A DNA stretch of 24,863 bases from Proteobacteria bacterium HN_bin10 (GCA_002083515.1 LWDN01000090.1:1-24863), one strand, 5' to 3'; shown: positions 13,252 through 20,976, counted from the first letter of the stretch. Made by a program: numbers and translations. Notes: generated from the sequence alone by a model not told the origin.

Positions 13252-13908
13252 ATGATCCGCAAAGCTTCCGCCGCCCTGGCCGCGCTCATGCTCGCAGCCG
13301 GCTGCACCACCATCGATCCCGTCACCGGCGAACGCGAACCTAACCGCGCCGCCAACGGCGCCATCATCGGCGCCATCGTCGGCGCCGCAGCCGGCACGCT
13401 CGCCGGCGGCGACGATCGCCGCAACGCCATGATCGGCGCCGGCGTCGGCGCGCTCGCCGGCTACGGCATCGGCGCCTACATGGACCGCGTCCACCAGAAT
13501 TTGCGCGAACGTCTCGCCGGCACCGGCGTGGGCGTCGAGCGCGTCAGCCAATCGCAGATCCGCTTGATCTTCCCAGCTGACCTCACCTTCGACTTCAACC
13601 GCGACAGCGTGAAGAGCCAATTCGTCGGCACTTTGCGCGACACCGGCAACGTGCTGCGCGATTACGAGCAGACCACGGTCGACGTCATCGGTCACGCCGA
13701 TGCGATCGGGCCCGACGACTACAATCTCGACCTGTCGGCGCGCCGCGCCCGCAATGTCGCCGCCGTGTTGCAGAGCGGCGGCGTCGCCAGCTATCGCCTG
13801 CTCGAAGAAGGCCGCGGCGAGCGTCAACCCATCGCCAGCAACGCGACGGATGACGGGCGCGCCCGCAACCGCCGTGTGGAAGTGTTCATCAGCGCCTTCC
13901 AGGGCTGA
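13252..13908 (+). CDS. OmpA-family outer-membrane lipoprotein with glycine zipper
   Basis: A 218-residue lipoprotein. The signal ends in lipobox LAAGC (Cys18). Residues 33-77 are a glycine-zipper region (NGAIIGAIVGAAAGTLAGG, then GAGVGALAGYGIGAYM), which commonly inserts in or contacts membranes. Residues 103-216 form an OmpA C-terminal peptidoglycan-binding domain: FPADLTFDFNRDSV, DVIGHADAIGPDDYNLDLSARRA and GRARNRRVEVFI. Of these, the Asp in the NLDLS stretch and the Arg residues of RARNRRVE are the usual diaminopimelate-binding positions. It probably tethers the outer membrane to peptidoglycan, like YiaD/Pal. ATG at 13252 follows GGAGAGGG by a few bases. A clear intrinsic terminator follows. 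Confidence 0.92.
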   Translation: MIRKASAALAALMLAAGCTTIDPVTGEREPNRAANGAIIGAIVGAAAGTLAGGDDRRNAMIGAGVGALAGYGIGAYMDRVHQNLRERLAGTGVGVERVSQSQIRLIFPADLTFDFNRDSVKSQFVGTLRDTGNVLRDYEQTTVDVIGHADAIGPDDYNLDLSARRARNVAAVLQSGGVASYRLLEEGRGERQPIASNATDDGRARNRRVEVFISAFQG

Positions 13909-13930
13909 CCGCTCTCGACGACTTGACGAT

Positions 13931-13967
13931 AACGCCGCCACGCCCAAGCGTGGCGGCGTTTGCCTTT
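13931..13967 (+). terminator. Intrinsic terminator after OmpA-family gene
   Basis: AACGCCGCCACGC (13931-13943) pairs with GCGTGGCGGCGTT (13948-13960) around a 4-base CCAA loop, followed by the interrupted T-tract TTTGCCTTT. It lies 22 bases after the stop codon at 13908 and before the convergent cysE end at 13990. Confidence 0.88.
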
Positions 13968-13989
13968 AGAGGAACGCTGCGCGCCGCGG

Positions 13990-14799
13990 TTACGGCGTAT
14001 CGATGCGCTGGTTCATGATCTCGGCCGGAGTCACGCCTTCGCAGCATGGGCCGCCGATCGGCTTGGCCGGCACGCCGGCCACGGTGCAGCGCGGCGCGAC
14101 ATTCTCCAGCACCACCGAGCCGGCGGCGATGCGGGCGTCCTCGCCCACCTCGATGTTGCCCAGCACTTTCGCGCCGGCGCCGATCATCACCCCGCGGCGG
14201 ATTTTCGGGTGGCGGTCGCCGCCCTCCTTGCCGGTGCCGCCGAGCGTGACGGAGTGCAGCATCGAGACGTCGTCCTCCACCACAGCGGTCTCGCCAATGA
14301 CGATGCCGTGCGCATGATCGATGAAGACGCCAGCGCCGATCTTCGCCGCCGGATGGATGTCGACGGCGAACAATTCCGAGACGCGGCTCTGCATGTGATA
14401 AGCGAGGATCTCGCGCTCTTGCCGCCAGAGCCAATTGGCGATGCGATAGGCTTGCAGGCCGCCATAGCCTTTGAAGAAGAGGAAAGGCTGCAAATAAGTG
14501 CGGCAGGCCGGGTCGCGCTCGCGCACCACACGCATGTCTCGCGTCGCTTGCGCCGCAAGTTGCGGGTCCGAAGCATAGGCTTCGCGGATGACTTCGCGCA
14601 CTTGCAGCGCCGGCAGATCGCCGTGCCCGAGCTTCTGCGCCAGATGATAGGAGAGCGCATCCTCGATGCGGTCGTGATGCAGGATCGACGCGTGCAGATA
14701 GGAGGCGAGCAGCGGTTCCTCGGCCGCGGCCTGCACCGCTTCGACCCGCAATTGCGCCCAGACGCCGCCGGAGGCTTCGAACACGCGGGGCTCAGCCAT
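13990..14799 (-). CDS. cysE: Serine O-acetyltransferase
   Basis: A 269-residue enzyme that acetylates L-serine with acetyl-CoA to O-acetylserine, the precursor of cysteine. The N-terminal helical domain includes RDPACRTYLQPFLFFKGYGGLQAYR. The C-terminal left-handed beta-helix has the hexapeptide pattern. The catalytic motif DHAHGIVIGETA and the acetyl-CoA-site motif GGTGKEGGDRHPKI match the E. coli CysE residues Asp157, His158 and His193. The length is normal. The ribosome-binding site GGGAG lies in the end of the preceding NUDIX gene, three bases upstream on the same strand, so the two form an operon. The C-terminus (GGPCCEGVTPAEIMNQRIDTP) probably carries the cysteine feedback site. Confidence 0.96.
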   Translation of the reverse strand: MAEPRVFEASGGVWAQLRVEAVQAAAEEPLLASYLHASILHHDRIEDALSYHLAQKLGHGDLPALQVREVIREAYASDPQLAAQATRDMRVVRERDPACRTYLQPFLFFKGYGGLQAYRIANWLWRQEREILAYHMQSRVSELFAVDIHPAAKIGAGVFIDHAHGIVIGETAVVEDDVSMLHSVTLGGTGKEGGDRHPKIRRGVMIGAGAKVLGNIEVGEDARIAAGSVVLENVAPRCTVAGVPAKPIGGPCCEGVTPAEIMNQRIDTP

Positions 14800-14802
14800 G
14801 CA

Positions 14803-15408
14803 CTACTCTCCCTGCCGCAGCATCGCCGCCGCCAAGGCGGCCGGCATTTGCCCCGTCACCGCCATGTGGTGGGCGCGCAGCACCGCGGCAACCGTCAGAC
14901 TATCGCGAATGCGCCCATCGGCGACGCGCGCCAGCACCTCCAGGAACGGCGCGCGCTTGTGCCGAAGGACTTCCGTGCCCTCCGGCGCGGCCGTTCCGGG
15001 GATCAAGTCGGTGGCCAGAAAGATCACTGCGCGCTCGTCGGTCATCGAATTGGAGAGGTCCATTTCGAGGATTGTGCGCAAAGACCCCGCGCTCAGTCCG
15101 GTCTCCTCGGCAAGTTCACGCCGCGCGCACGTAGCCGCGTCCTCGCCCGGTTCGGCGCCCCCTTCGGGCATTTCCCAGGAATAGCGCCCGAGCGGAAACC
15201 GCCACTGACCAACAATATGCACATAGCCCTCCGCATCGATCGGCAGCACGCCGACTGCCAAACGCCGCACGCGGATGACGTCGTACGCTCCGGGCTTGCC
15301 GTCCGGGCGGATCACGTCGTGCGCATCGATCCCGAACCAGTCGTTCTGGAAGACACGCGCCACGCTCTTGACGACCCAAGGGTCTCCGTCTTCTTCCCAA
15401 TCGATCAT
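14803..15408 (-). CDS. NUDIX hydrolase
   Basis: A 201-residue NUDIX-fold pyrophosphohydrolase. The NUDIX box GX5EX7REUXEEXGU is complete: it starts at GGAEPGE and runs through RELAEETGL. The N-terminal region (WVVKSVARVFQNDWFGIDAHDVIRPDG) and the WRFPLGRYSWEMPEGG lead-in are like ADP-ribose pyrophosphatase and related nucleotide-sugar hydrolases. ADP-ribose or a similar nucleoside-diphosphate derivative is the likely substrate, but this cannot be settled from sequence. ATG at 15408 is chosen because the domain starts there; an open frame extends further upstream but has no homology-like content and overlaps the divergent nitroreductase. It is followed three bases later by cysE. Confidence 0.9.
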   Translation of the reverse strand: MIDWEEDGDPWVVKSVARVFQNDWFGIDAHDVIRPDGKPGAYDVIRVRRLAVGVLPIDAEGYVHIVGQWRFPLGRYSWEMPEGGAEPGEDAATCARRELAEETGLSAGSLRTILEMDLSNSMTDERAVIFLATDLIPGTAAPEGTEVLRHKRAPFLEVLARVADGRIRDSLTVAAVLRAHHMAVTGQMPAALAAAMLRQGE

Positions 15409-15438
15409 ACGCGCTCTCTTGTGGCGCCAGGAGCACCG

Positions 15439-16053
15439 ATGCCACTCTCCGCTGCCGCTGTACCGCCCGCTCCCGCCGAGGGCGAGCCCTGCAATGCGAT
15501 CTTCGAAAGCGCCGAGACGCTGGCGCTGATGGCGCGACGACGTTCGACCAAGGTCGTGCATTTCGCGGCGCCCGGACCGAGCGGCGCCGATCTCGATGCG
15601 ATCCTGCGCTTGGCGGCGCGTGCGCCCGATCACGGCAAGCTCGGCCCGTGGCGTTTCGTGGTAATCGAAAACGATGGCCGCGCCCGCGCCGGCGAGGCGC
15701 TCGCCGGCGTCAGCGCCGATGCACAGAGCGCCGAGATCGCGCGCGCCACGTTCCTGCGGGCGCCGGTGTGCGTCATGGTGGTGTCAGCGGCGGCGCCGCA
15801 CGCCAAGATTCCGGAATGGGAACAGCAGCTTTCGGCCGGCGCCGTGTGCTACGGGCTTCTTATCGCCGCGCACGCCATGGGCTATGGCGGCTGCTGGCTG
15901 ACCGGTTGGGCTTGCTATGACGCGCGCGCACGCGCGGCGCTGGGCTTGGCCGAGCACGAACGCATTGCCGGCTTCATCCATCTCGGCACGCCGACCGAAA
16001 CGCCAACCGAGCGCGTACGCGCCGAGGCAGGCGCGCGCACTTCGCGCTTCTAG
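15439..16053 (+). CDS. Nitroreductase-family FMN protein
   Basis: A 204-residue FMN-dependent oxidoreductase-like protein. RRSTKVVHFAAPGP (34-47) holds the phosphate-binding Arg/Ser motif. AARAPDHGKLGPWRFVVI is the family's second block. The segment GLLIAAHAMGYGGCWLTGW has the Gly/Ala-rich helix and flavin contacts seen in YdjA-type nitroreductases, and GFIHLGTPTETPTER forms the C-terminal end of the fold. These enzymes reduce nitro or quinone compounds with NAD(P)H; the natural substrate is unknown. CAGGAGCACCG before ATG 15439 is a good ribosome-binding site. The gene is divergent from NUDIX/cysE over only 30 bases. Its TAG stop shares the palindrome CTAG (16050-16053) with the stop of the convergent acyltransferase. 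Confidence 0.92.
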   Translation: MPLSAAAVPPAPAEGEPCNAIFESAETLALMARRRSTKVVHFAAPGPSGADLDAILRLAARAPDHGKLGPWRFVVIENDGRARAGEALAGVSADAQSAEIARATFLRAPVCVMVVSAAAPHAKIPEWEQQLSAGAVCYGLLIAAHAMGYGGCWLTGWACYDARARAALGLAEHERIAGFIHLGTPTETPTERVRAEAGARTSRF

Positions 16054-17123
16054 GCGGGCTCAGCGATACGCGAAGGCGCTGCGGATGCCTGCGCAACAAC
16101 CGGCCGCGCATCCATCCAGCACTGCGCCGCCTCGCTCCAGCGCCGCTCTTCGCCGATCGGCAGCACATATTGCCCGGGCCGCGCGCCCACGGCGCGTTCG
16201 AACACGTCAAGCATCAAATCGGTGACCCGCACATCGGCGGCGGCGTCAGCCTTGTCGGCGGGCGCGATCGGCGCGCCCCAGTCCATGACGATGCGTCCGT
16301 CCGCTTCAACATAGGTGACGCAAGTGACGATCGGGCGCTGACTGATGCGCGCCAGCCGCGCCGTACCCAGTGCGACGTTGCGCTTGGCGTGACCGGCAAA
16401 GGCGCGCTCGTAGCCGCTGGCTTTGTCGCGCTGCCAGGCGCCGTCGGCGGCGATGATCACGACATGGCCCGGCGCGCGCAGATTGCGCACCAGCTGAGCG
16501 ATGACGCTGAGCGCGCCAATTTCGGCGACCTCGATATCGCCGCGAATACGTTTGATGGCGTCAACCATGCCGCCCATCAGCAGGCGCAAGCGCAGCGCGC
16601 GGGCGTTGCGGCTTGTGCGATCGATCGGCGCGATCACAGTGGTGAGTTTCTGCGGAACGACGCTCGGCAGATAGAGTCCGCTCATCGACTGACGCGAAAA
16701 ATGCCCGGTGGCGATGATCGCCGATGCGATTGGATCGCGCAGCAGGTCCGGAAAGTTGCGGTGCTCGATTTGCCATTGCGATGGCCGCTCGCGCCCCGAC
16801 TTAATCTGCGTGGCGACCACGTAGTCGCGAAATGGCCCCCGCAACCATTCGAGCGCCAAGGCGCCAGCGTCGCGGTCGGGAAATGCCGAGCGCATCGAAC
16901 GGCGCACGCGCGCGCCAATCGGGGTGACGTGGAAGGCCCGGCCCGCCAGATCGGCCAGCGCCAATGCCCAGCGCCGCGGCAGATAGATCGCGGCCGGCCG
17001 CAGCAGCGCCAACATCGCGACCCGGACCAGGTCGCCGGTTTGCTTAACCGCGCCGCGGTAACGCCGGAGGACGCTCCCGCCCGCCGCTCGCCAACCGCCC
17101 CGCTTGTCCGCTTCCAAGCGCAT
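16050..17123 (-). CDS. LpxL/HtrB-like lysophospholipid acyltransferase with altered catalytic motif
   Basis: A 357-residue protein resembling lipid A late acyltransferases. Visible similarities are an early hydrophobic stretch (VRVAMLALLRPAAIYLPRRWALALADLAG), the LRAPGHVVIIAADGAWQRDKASGY region, the AFAGHAKRNVALGTARLARISQRPIV segment typical of the LpxL substrate-binding end, and a C-terminal ARPGQYVLP. The catalytic signature, usually H-x4-(D/E), reads HFSRQS, with Ser at the acid position. Activity is therefore doubtful or uses another residue. ATG 17123 is chosen over an in-frame TTG at 17135. It is divergent from the flippase gene 128 bases away, which suggests a role in a surface polysaccharide or lipid pathway. 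Confidence 0.8.
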   Translation of the reverse strand: MRLEADKRGGWRAAGGSVLRRYRGAVKQTGDLVRVAMLALLRPAAIYLPRRWALALADLAGRAFHVTPIGARVRRSMRSAFPDRDAGALALEWLRGPFRDYVVATQIKSGRERPSQWQIEHRNFPDLLRDPIASAIIATGHFSRQSMSGLYLPSVVPQKLTTVIAPIDRTSRNARALRLRLLMGGMVDAIKRIRGDIEVAEIGALSVIAQLVRNLRAPGHVVIIAADGAWQRDKASGYERAFAGHAKRNVALGTARLARISQRPIVTCVTYVEADGRIVMDWGAPIAPADKADAAADVRVTDLMLDVFERAVGARPGQYVLPIGEERRWSEAAQCWMDARPVVAQASAAPSRIAEPA

Positions 17124-17251
17124 GGCCCGAAACAAGCAACAACCGCGCCATCTTCGCGCGGCTATTAACTCTTGCCCGGGCGGGCGTTACGGCAGAGCCT
17201 TTGCATGCGTAGCCGCTGGGCGCGGCGCGCGCCCAAAACTGGAGTTCGGCA

Positions 17252-18706
17252 GTGGCGCTCAAGAGGATCGCATTCGGCGTCGCGACCCTTTCTGCCGCGC
17301 GTGTGTTCCAGCTGGTTTCGAGCTTCGTCGCCATACCGTTCCTGGCGCGCATGCTCACGCCCGCCGATTTCGGCTTGGCGGCGCTGGCGCTCTCGATGGC
17401 GATGTTCTTTTCGCTGATCGCCGACGCCGGCCTTGGCCGCTCGCTGGTGCGCGTCGACGCCAGCGATTCCGACGCCTGGTCGAGCGCCTTCTGGGCCTCG
17501 GTCCTGTTAACCCTGGTGTTTGCGCTGGCGATCTTCCTGTTGTCATGGCCGGCCGGCGCCTTCTTCGAAGAAGAGCGGCTCGTCCCCATCATGATGACGA
17601 TGGCGCTCGCGCCGCTGCTCATGGGGCTGGCCGAGATTCCGGCCGCGTCGCTGCTGCAGAAGGAGAAATTCCAATGGCTGGCCGGCGCCGAGTTCGCAGC
17701 CGGCGTCGCCGGCATTGTTGTGGCGCTCGTGATCGCGTTCAACGGCGGCGGCGCTTGGGCGCTGGTCTGGCAGCACCTCGCGCAACGCGTGGTCAAAGGC
17801 GCGATTGTCTTCTTGGCGAGCGGCTTTCGTCCACGCCTCGTATTCAAGCCCTCGCGGCTTGCCGAGCATTTGGGCTTCATGCGCGACACCGCCGCCTGGT
17901 CGATGACCATGTTCGTGAGCCGTCAGGCCGACACCTTGATCGTGGGCAAGTTCCTGGGCGCGGCGACGCTCGGCCTCTACAACATCGCCGTGCGCATCAT
18001 GCAGCTGCCGGTGAACATCCTCGGCGGTTCGCTGCATAGCGCCATCTATCCCCGCTTCGTCGCGGTGCGCGACGACAACGCCGCGTTGCGCCAGTTGGTT
18101 CTCTTCACCACGCTCGCGCAGGCGATCTTCGTATTCCCGCCGATCGCCGCCATCGCCGGCGCCAGCGATGCATTCTTCACTTTGCTATTGTCGGAGCGCT
18201 GGCGCGCCTCGGGTGAAATCTTCACGCTGCTCGCGGGCACGGCGGCGCTGCAGACCATCGTCGCCATCAATGGCTCGCTGCTGCAGGCGGTTGGACGCAC
18301 CGGCGCCAGGCTGCAACTCACCGTGGAGTACGCCATACTCTGGGCTTTATCGGCGCTCATAACTGCGCCCTATGGCGTTCACGCGGTCGCCATTGGCTGC
18401 ACGGTGACGACCGTGCTCTACATGCCGCGATTGCTGCATCTCTATCTCGGACCGATCGAACTGCCGGTGATGGATTTCATCCGCGCGCTGGCTGGGCCCG
18501 CAATCGTGGCGCTCGCGATCTTCGCGGCGCATCGCACCTTGATCACCCCGCGCGACATCGGACCGTGGCTGGAGATCGCCGTAGCGATCGTCGAGACGCT
18601 GGTGGGTTACGCATTGCTGGTCGGCTTCGGCTATCGCGATTTGCTGGGGCGCTTGCAGCATGTGCGCACGATCCTGTCGCCGCCGGCGGCGATAGCAGCA
18701 AAGTAA
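17252..18706 (+). CDS. Wzx/WzxC-type oligosaccharide flippase (lipopolysaccharide biosynthesis protein)
   Basis: A 484-residue membrane protein of the MOP (MATE-like) flippase superfamily. The N-terminus has the family pattern KRIAFGVATLSAARVFQLVSSFVAIPFLARMLTPADFGL, and about 12-14 hydrophobic segments follow. WSMTMFVSRQADTLIVGKFLG near 205-225 and AATLGLYNIAVRIMQLPVN are the second half-domain signature, and a QAVGRTGARLQL block follows near 345. It flips undecaprenyl-linked oligosaccharide across the inner membrane for surface polysaccharide export. GTG at 17252 has TGGAG about eight bases upstream and fits the family N-terminus. No glycosyltransferase is visible nearby, so the substrate is unknown. 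Its TAA stop abuts the stop of convergent queF. Confidence 0.92.
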   Translation: MALKRIAFGVATLSAARVFQLVSSFVAIPFLARMLTPADFGLAALALSMAMFFSLIADAGLGRSLVRVDASDSDAWSSAFWASVLLTLVFALAIFLLSWPAGAFFEEERLVPIMMTMALAPLLMGLAEIPAASLLQKEKFQWLAGAEFAAGVAGIVVALVIAFNGGGAWALVWQHLAQRVVKGAIVFLASGFRPRLVFKPSRLAEHLGFMRDTAAWSMTMFVSRQADTLIVGKFLGAATLGLYNIAVRIMQLPVNILGGSLHSAIYPRFVAVRDDNAALRQLVLFTTLAQAIFVFPPIAAIAGASDAFFTLLLSERWRASGEIFTLLAGTAALQTIVAINGSLLQAVGRTGARLQLTVEYAILWALSALITAPYGVHAVAIGCTVTTVLYMPRLLHLYLGPIELPVMDFIRALAGPAIVALAIFAAHRTLITPRDIGPWLEIAVAIVETLVGYALLVGFGYRDLLGRLQHVRTILSPPAAIAAK

Positions 18707-19156
18707 TCAGCCGCGCGAGCGATAGGTCGCGACGCCTTGATCGGGCAGCCACAAGCCTTCAGGCGGCGCGCCCGTCTGCCAGAACACATCGATCGGCATG
18801 CCGCCGCGCGGATTCCAATAGCCGCCGATACGCAGCCAATTGGGAGCGATCGCGTCGATCACGCGCTTGGCCACCGCCAACGTGCAGTCTTCGTGGAACG
18901 CGCCGTGATTGCGGAAACTCTGGAGGAAGAGCTTCAAGCTCTTCGACTCCACGATCCAATCCTTCGGCGCATAGTCGATCACCAGAGTGCCGAAGTCGGG
19001 CTGACCGGTTACCGGGCAGATCGATGTGAACTCCGGCGCGGTGAAGCGAACGAGATAGAGCGTCGCCGGGTGCGGGTTCGGCGCGCGCTCAAGCGTCGCC
19101 TGATCGGGATTCTCCGGGATCGGCGTCGCCTGGCCGAGTTGGGTCAGCTTGGTCAT
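18707..19156 (-). CDS. queF: NADPH-dependent 7-cyano-7-deazaguanine reductase (QueF, short type)
   Basis: A 149-residue enzyme that reduces preQ0 to preQ1 in queuosine tRNA-modification biosynthesis. The length is that of the short (YkvM, tunnel-fold) type. The thioimide-forming Cys lies in FTSICPVTGQPDF, and the QueF motif is seen in VESKSLKLFLQSFRNHGAFHEDC with the NADPH- and Glu/His-binding residues. The rest (RIGGYWNPRGGMPIDVFWQTG) matches the family C-terminus. It is divergent from the toxin-antitoxin operon, whose promoter occupies most of the 36 bases upstream of the queF start. The two transcripts may therefore interfere. AGGTTAAG is the ribosome-binding candidate. Confidence 0.96.
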   Translation of the reverse strand: MTKLTQLGQATPIPENPDQATLERAPNPHPATLYLVRFTAPEFTSICPVTGQPDFGTLVIDYAPKDWIVESKSLKLFLQSFRNHGAFHEDCTLAVAKRVIDAIAPNWLRIGGYWNPRGGMPIDVFWQTGAPPEGLWLPDQGVATYRSRG

Positions 19157-19157
19157 G

Positions 19158-19186
19158 TTGCACTTAACCTAATTCTTTTCTATAAG
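19158..19186 (+). promoter_or_regulatory. Sigma-70 type promoter of the antitoxin gene, likely leaderless
   Basis: TTGCAC (19158-19163), a 17-base spacer and TATAAG (19181-19186) form a near-consensus promoter. The expected transcription start is about seven bases after the -10 box, which lands on the ATG at 19193. No ribosome-binding site precedes that ATG, so a leaderless mRNA is likely. The -35 box is only two bases from the queF start codon. Confidence 0.7.
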
Positions 19187-19192
19187 ACAAGA

Positions 19193-19597
19193 ATGGAGGT
19201 CTCCGAAATCAAAGGCAGGCTCCGCGCCGCCGGCCGTACGCAGGCCGACTTGGCGCGCGCCCTTGGAGTGACGGAGAGCCACGTCTCCAACCTACTGAAA
19301 AGCAAGAAGCGCATGGCGCTGGACACCTTCCGAAAAATCGAGGCCTTCCTCGTTGAGGCGGAAACGGCCGGGTCCAGCCGCGGGGTGGCCGAGACAAGCT
19401 CCTTATTCGAGCGCGCACCGGTGAAGTTTGTCACCCTCGAAGAGGCCCGCAAAGTCGGGCGAACGCCACGCATGAGCCCGGCCGAACGCGAGCGTTGGTT
19501 CCGCGAGTTGCGGGAACTTGGCGAAGCAGGCAAACGTCTGCCGCGCATAACCGACATGACCGACGACGAAATCCTTGGTTATGACGAGATGAAATGA
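19193..19597 (+). CDS. XRE-type HTH antitoxin with VapB-like C-terminal tail
   Basis: A 134-residue protein. Residues 4-55 form a Cro/C1-type helix-turn-helix (IKGRLRAAGRTQADLARALG, VTESHVSNLLKSKKRM, DTFRKIEAFL). A linker follows to about 80, then a charged helical segment (94-112, MSPAERERWFRELRELGEA). The tail ends in ITDMTDDEILGYDEMK; DEILGYDE endings are characteristic of antitoxins that pair with PIN-domain VapC toxins, where this tail occupies the toxin. ATGA at 19594-19597 overlaps the toxin start, so the pair is coupled. The HTH probably represses the operon's own promoter. A classical VapB with an AbrB, MazE or RHH DNA-binding domain is the more usual partner, so this combination is unusual. 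Confidence 0.85.
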   Translation: MEVSEIKGRLRAAGRTQADLARALGVTESHVSNLLKSKKRMALDTFRKIEAFLVEAETAGSSRGVAETSSLFERAPVKFVTLEEARKVGRTPRMSPAERERWFRELRELGEAGKRLPRITDMTDDEILGYDEMK

Positions 19598-19992
19598 TCG
19601 TCATCGACTCGTCGGCCATAGTCGCTATCCTGTTCAGTGAAGTCGAAGCACAGCGATTTGCCGAACTCATCGAAGCTGACGGCGAAGCGCGGTTATCGGC
19701 GGCGAACTTCCTTGAGATCTCAAACGTCGTGGAGAGCCGCCATGGCCTCTCTGGGCGCCTAATACTCGACGGGGCCATTGCTCACTTTCGCGCGGCGGGA
19801 CTGCTGGTTGTCGCCTTCGACGAAATCCAAGCCGAACTCGCGCGTGAAGGCTTTCGCCGTTACGGCAAGGGACGCCATCCCGCTGGATTGAATTTCGGCG
19901 ATTGCTTTGCCTATGCGCTGGCGAAAGCGCTCGATGCGCCCCTGCTCTACAAGGGAACCGACTTCGGCAAGACCGACATCAGAATCGGTTGA
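19594..19992 (+). CDS. vapC: PIN-domain VapC-type toxin ribonuclease
   Basis: A 132-residue PIN-domain endoribonuclease, the usual VapC length. The metal-binding acidic residues are in place: Asp5 in IVIDSSAIVAIL, Glu41 in FLEISNVV, Asp103 in FGDCFAYALAKAL, and Asp123 in YKGTDFGKTDI. When unneutralised, such toxins cleave RNA (often tRNA or rRNA) and arrest growth. The start ATG overlaps the antitoxin stop. The stop abuts, without a gap, the stop of the convergent antiporter gene at 19993. The target RNA cannot be inferred. Confidence 0.94.
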   Translation: MIVIDSSAIVAILFSEVEAQRFAELIEADGEARLSAANFLEISNVVESRHGLSGRLILDGAIAHFRAAGLLVVAFDEIQAELAREGFRRYGKGRHPAGLNFGDCFAYALAKALDAPLLYKGTDFGKTDIRIG

Positions 19993-20976
19993 TCACGCGC
20001 CCGGCAACGCCTGCGGATTGACCAGCAGGTACGAATACAGCGCGTAGGCGCCGAGAAAGCCCAGACCCAGCAAGCGCCCGAAGCGGCCAAAGGCTTGCGC
20101 CACAAACACCAGGATCAGCGCGGATGCGCCCATCGTCAGCCAGTCACGCCAGATCATGTCATCGGGAATAGCGATGGGTTGAATGGCGGCGGTGAGCCCC
20201 AGGATGCCCAAAATATTGTAGATATTGGAGCCGACGATGTTGCCCACCGCGACATCGGAACGTCCCTTAAGAGCCGCCGCCAGCGACGCCACCAGTTCGG
20301 GCAGCGAAGTGCCGACCGCGACGATGGTCAGACCGATCACCGTCTGCGAGAGACCCGCCAACGCGGCCAGCGTGATCGCGCCTTTCACCAAGAGGTCGGC
20401 CCCGAAGATCAGCAGCGCCAAGCCGCCGAGCGCAAACAGAAGCGACACCGGCAAGCTTGGTTGCCCCGGTTGCCGAACGACAGACTCAGCCACATGCAAT
20501 TCCGCCGACGTGTTGGCCTCGGTGGTGTGGCGGCGCTCCATCATCCAGGTGAACACGATGTAGCCGACGAGGCCAGCAACAAAGGCGAGGCCAACGATGC
20601 GAGAAAGTTCGCCGGCCAGCGTCGCGATCGCGATCAGAATGGCGCTCACCGCCAGCATCACGTAGCCGTCGCGCCGGATCGAGGCCGGCGACACCGTCAC
20701 CGGCTTCACCAGCATGACAATCGCGAAGATCAGCAGAATGTTGGAGATATTCGAGCCGACGACATTGCCGACGGCGATGCCGGGCGAGCCGGCAAGCGCG
20801 GCGTTGACGCTGGTCAGCAATTCCGGCGTCGAGGTGCCGAAGCCGACGAGCGTCAGGCCGATCATCAGCTCCGATACGCCGAGCTTCCGCGCCACCCCCA
20901 CCGCACCGCGCACGACGGCCTCGCCGCCCGCCGCCAGCAACAACAGGCCGCCGATAATCTGCAGCGCGGTTTCCAT
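19993..20976 (-). CDS. Calcium/sodium antiporter (CaCA family, YrbG/CaxA-like)
   Basis: A 327-residue inner-membrane exchanger with about ten hydrophobic segments in two inverted halves. Each half has the alpha-repeat motif: GFGTSTPELLTS followed by GNVVGSNISNILL in the first, and AVGTSLPELVAS followed by GNIVGSNIYNILG in the second. The E residues in PEL and the N residues in GSN are the ion-binding positions of the CaCA family. An acidic or polar loop (ERRHTTEANTSAELHVAES) separates the halves. GGGGG upstream of ATG 20976 is the ribosome-binding candidate. The transport direction and the physiological ion (Ca2+, Na+, K+ or H+) are not decided by the sequence. Confidence 0.95.
   Translation of the reverse strand: METALQIIGGLLLLAAGGEAVVRGAVGVARKLGVSELMIGLTLVGFGTSTPELLTSVNAALAGSPGIAVGNVVGSNISNILLIFAIVMLVKPVTVSPASIRRDGYVMLAVSAILIAIATLAGELSRIVGLAFVAGLVGYIVFTWMMERRHTTEANTSAELHVAESVVRQPGQPSLPVSLLFALGGLALLIFGADLLVKGAITLAALAGLSQTVIGLTIVAVGTSLPELVASLAAALKGRSDVAVGNIVGSNIYNILGILGLTAAIQPIAIPDDMIWRDWLTMGASALILVFVAQAFGRFGRLLGLGFLGAYALYSYLLVNPQALPGA

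Noticed and set aside
13960..16053. A 697-codon + strand open frame across cysE and NUDIX joined to the nitroreductase
   Set aside because: Its first two-thirds are the GC-rich shadow of cysE and the NUDIX gene, which carry intact family motifs on the other strand. Only the part from 15439 is a real protein.
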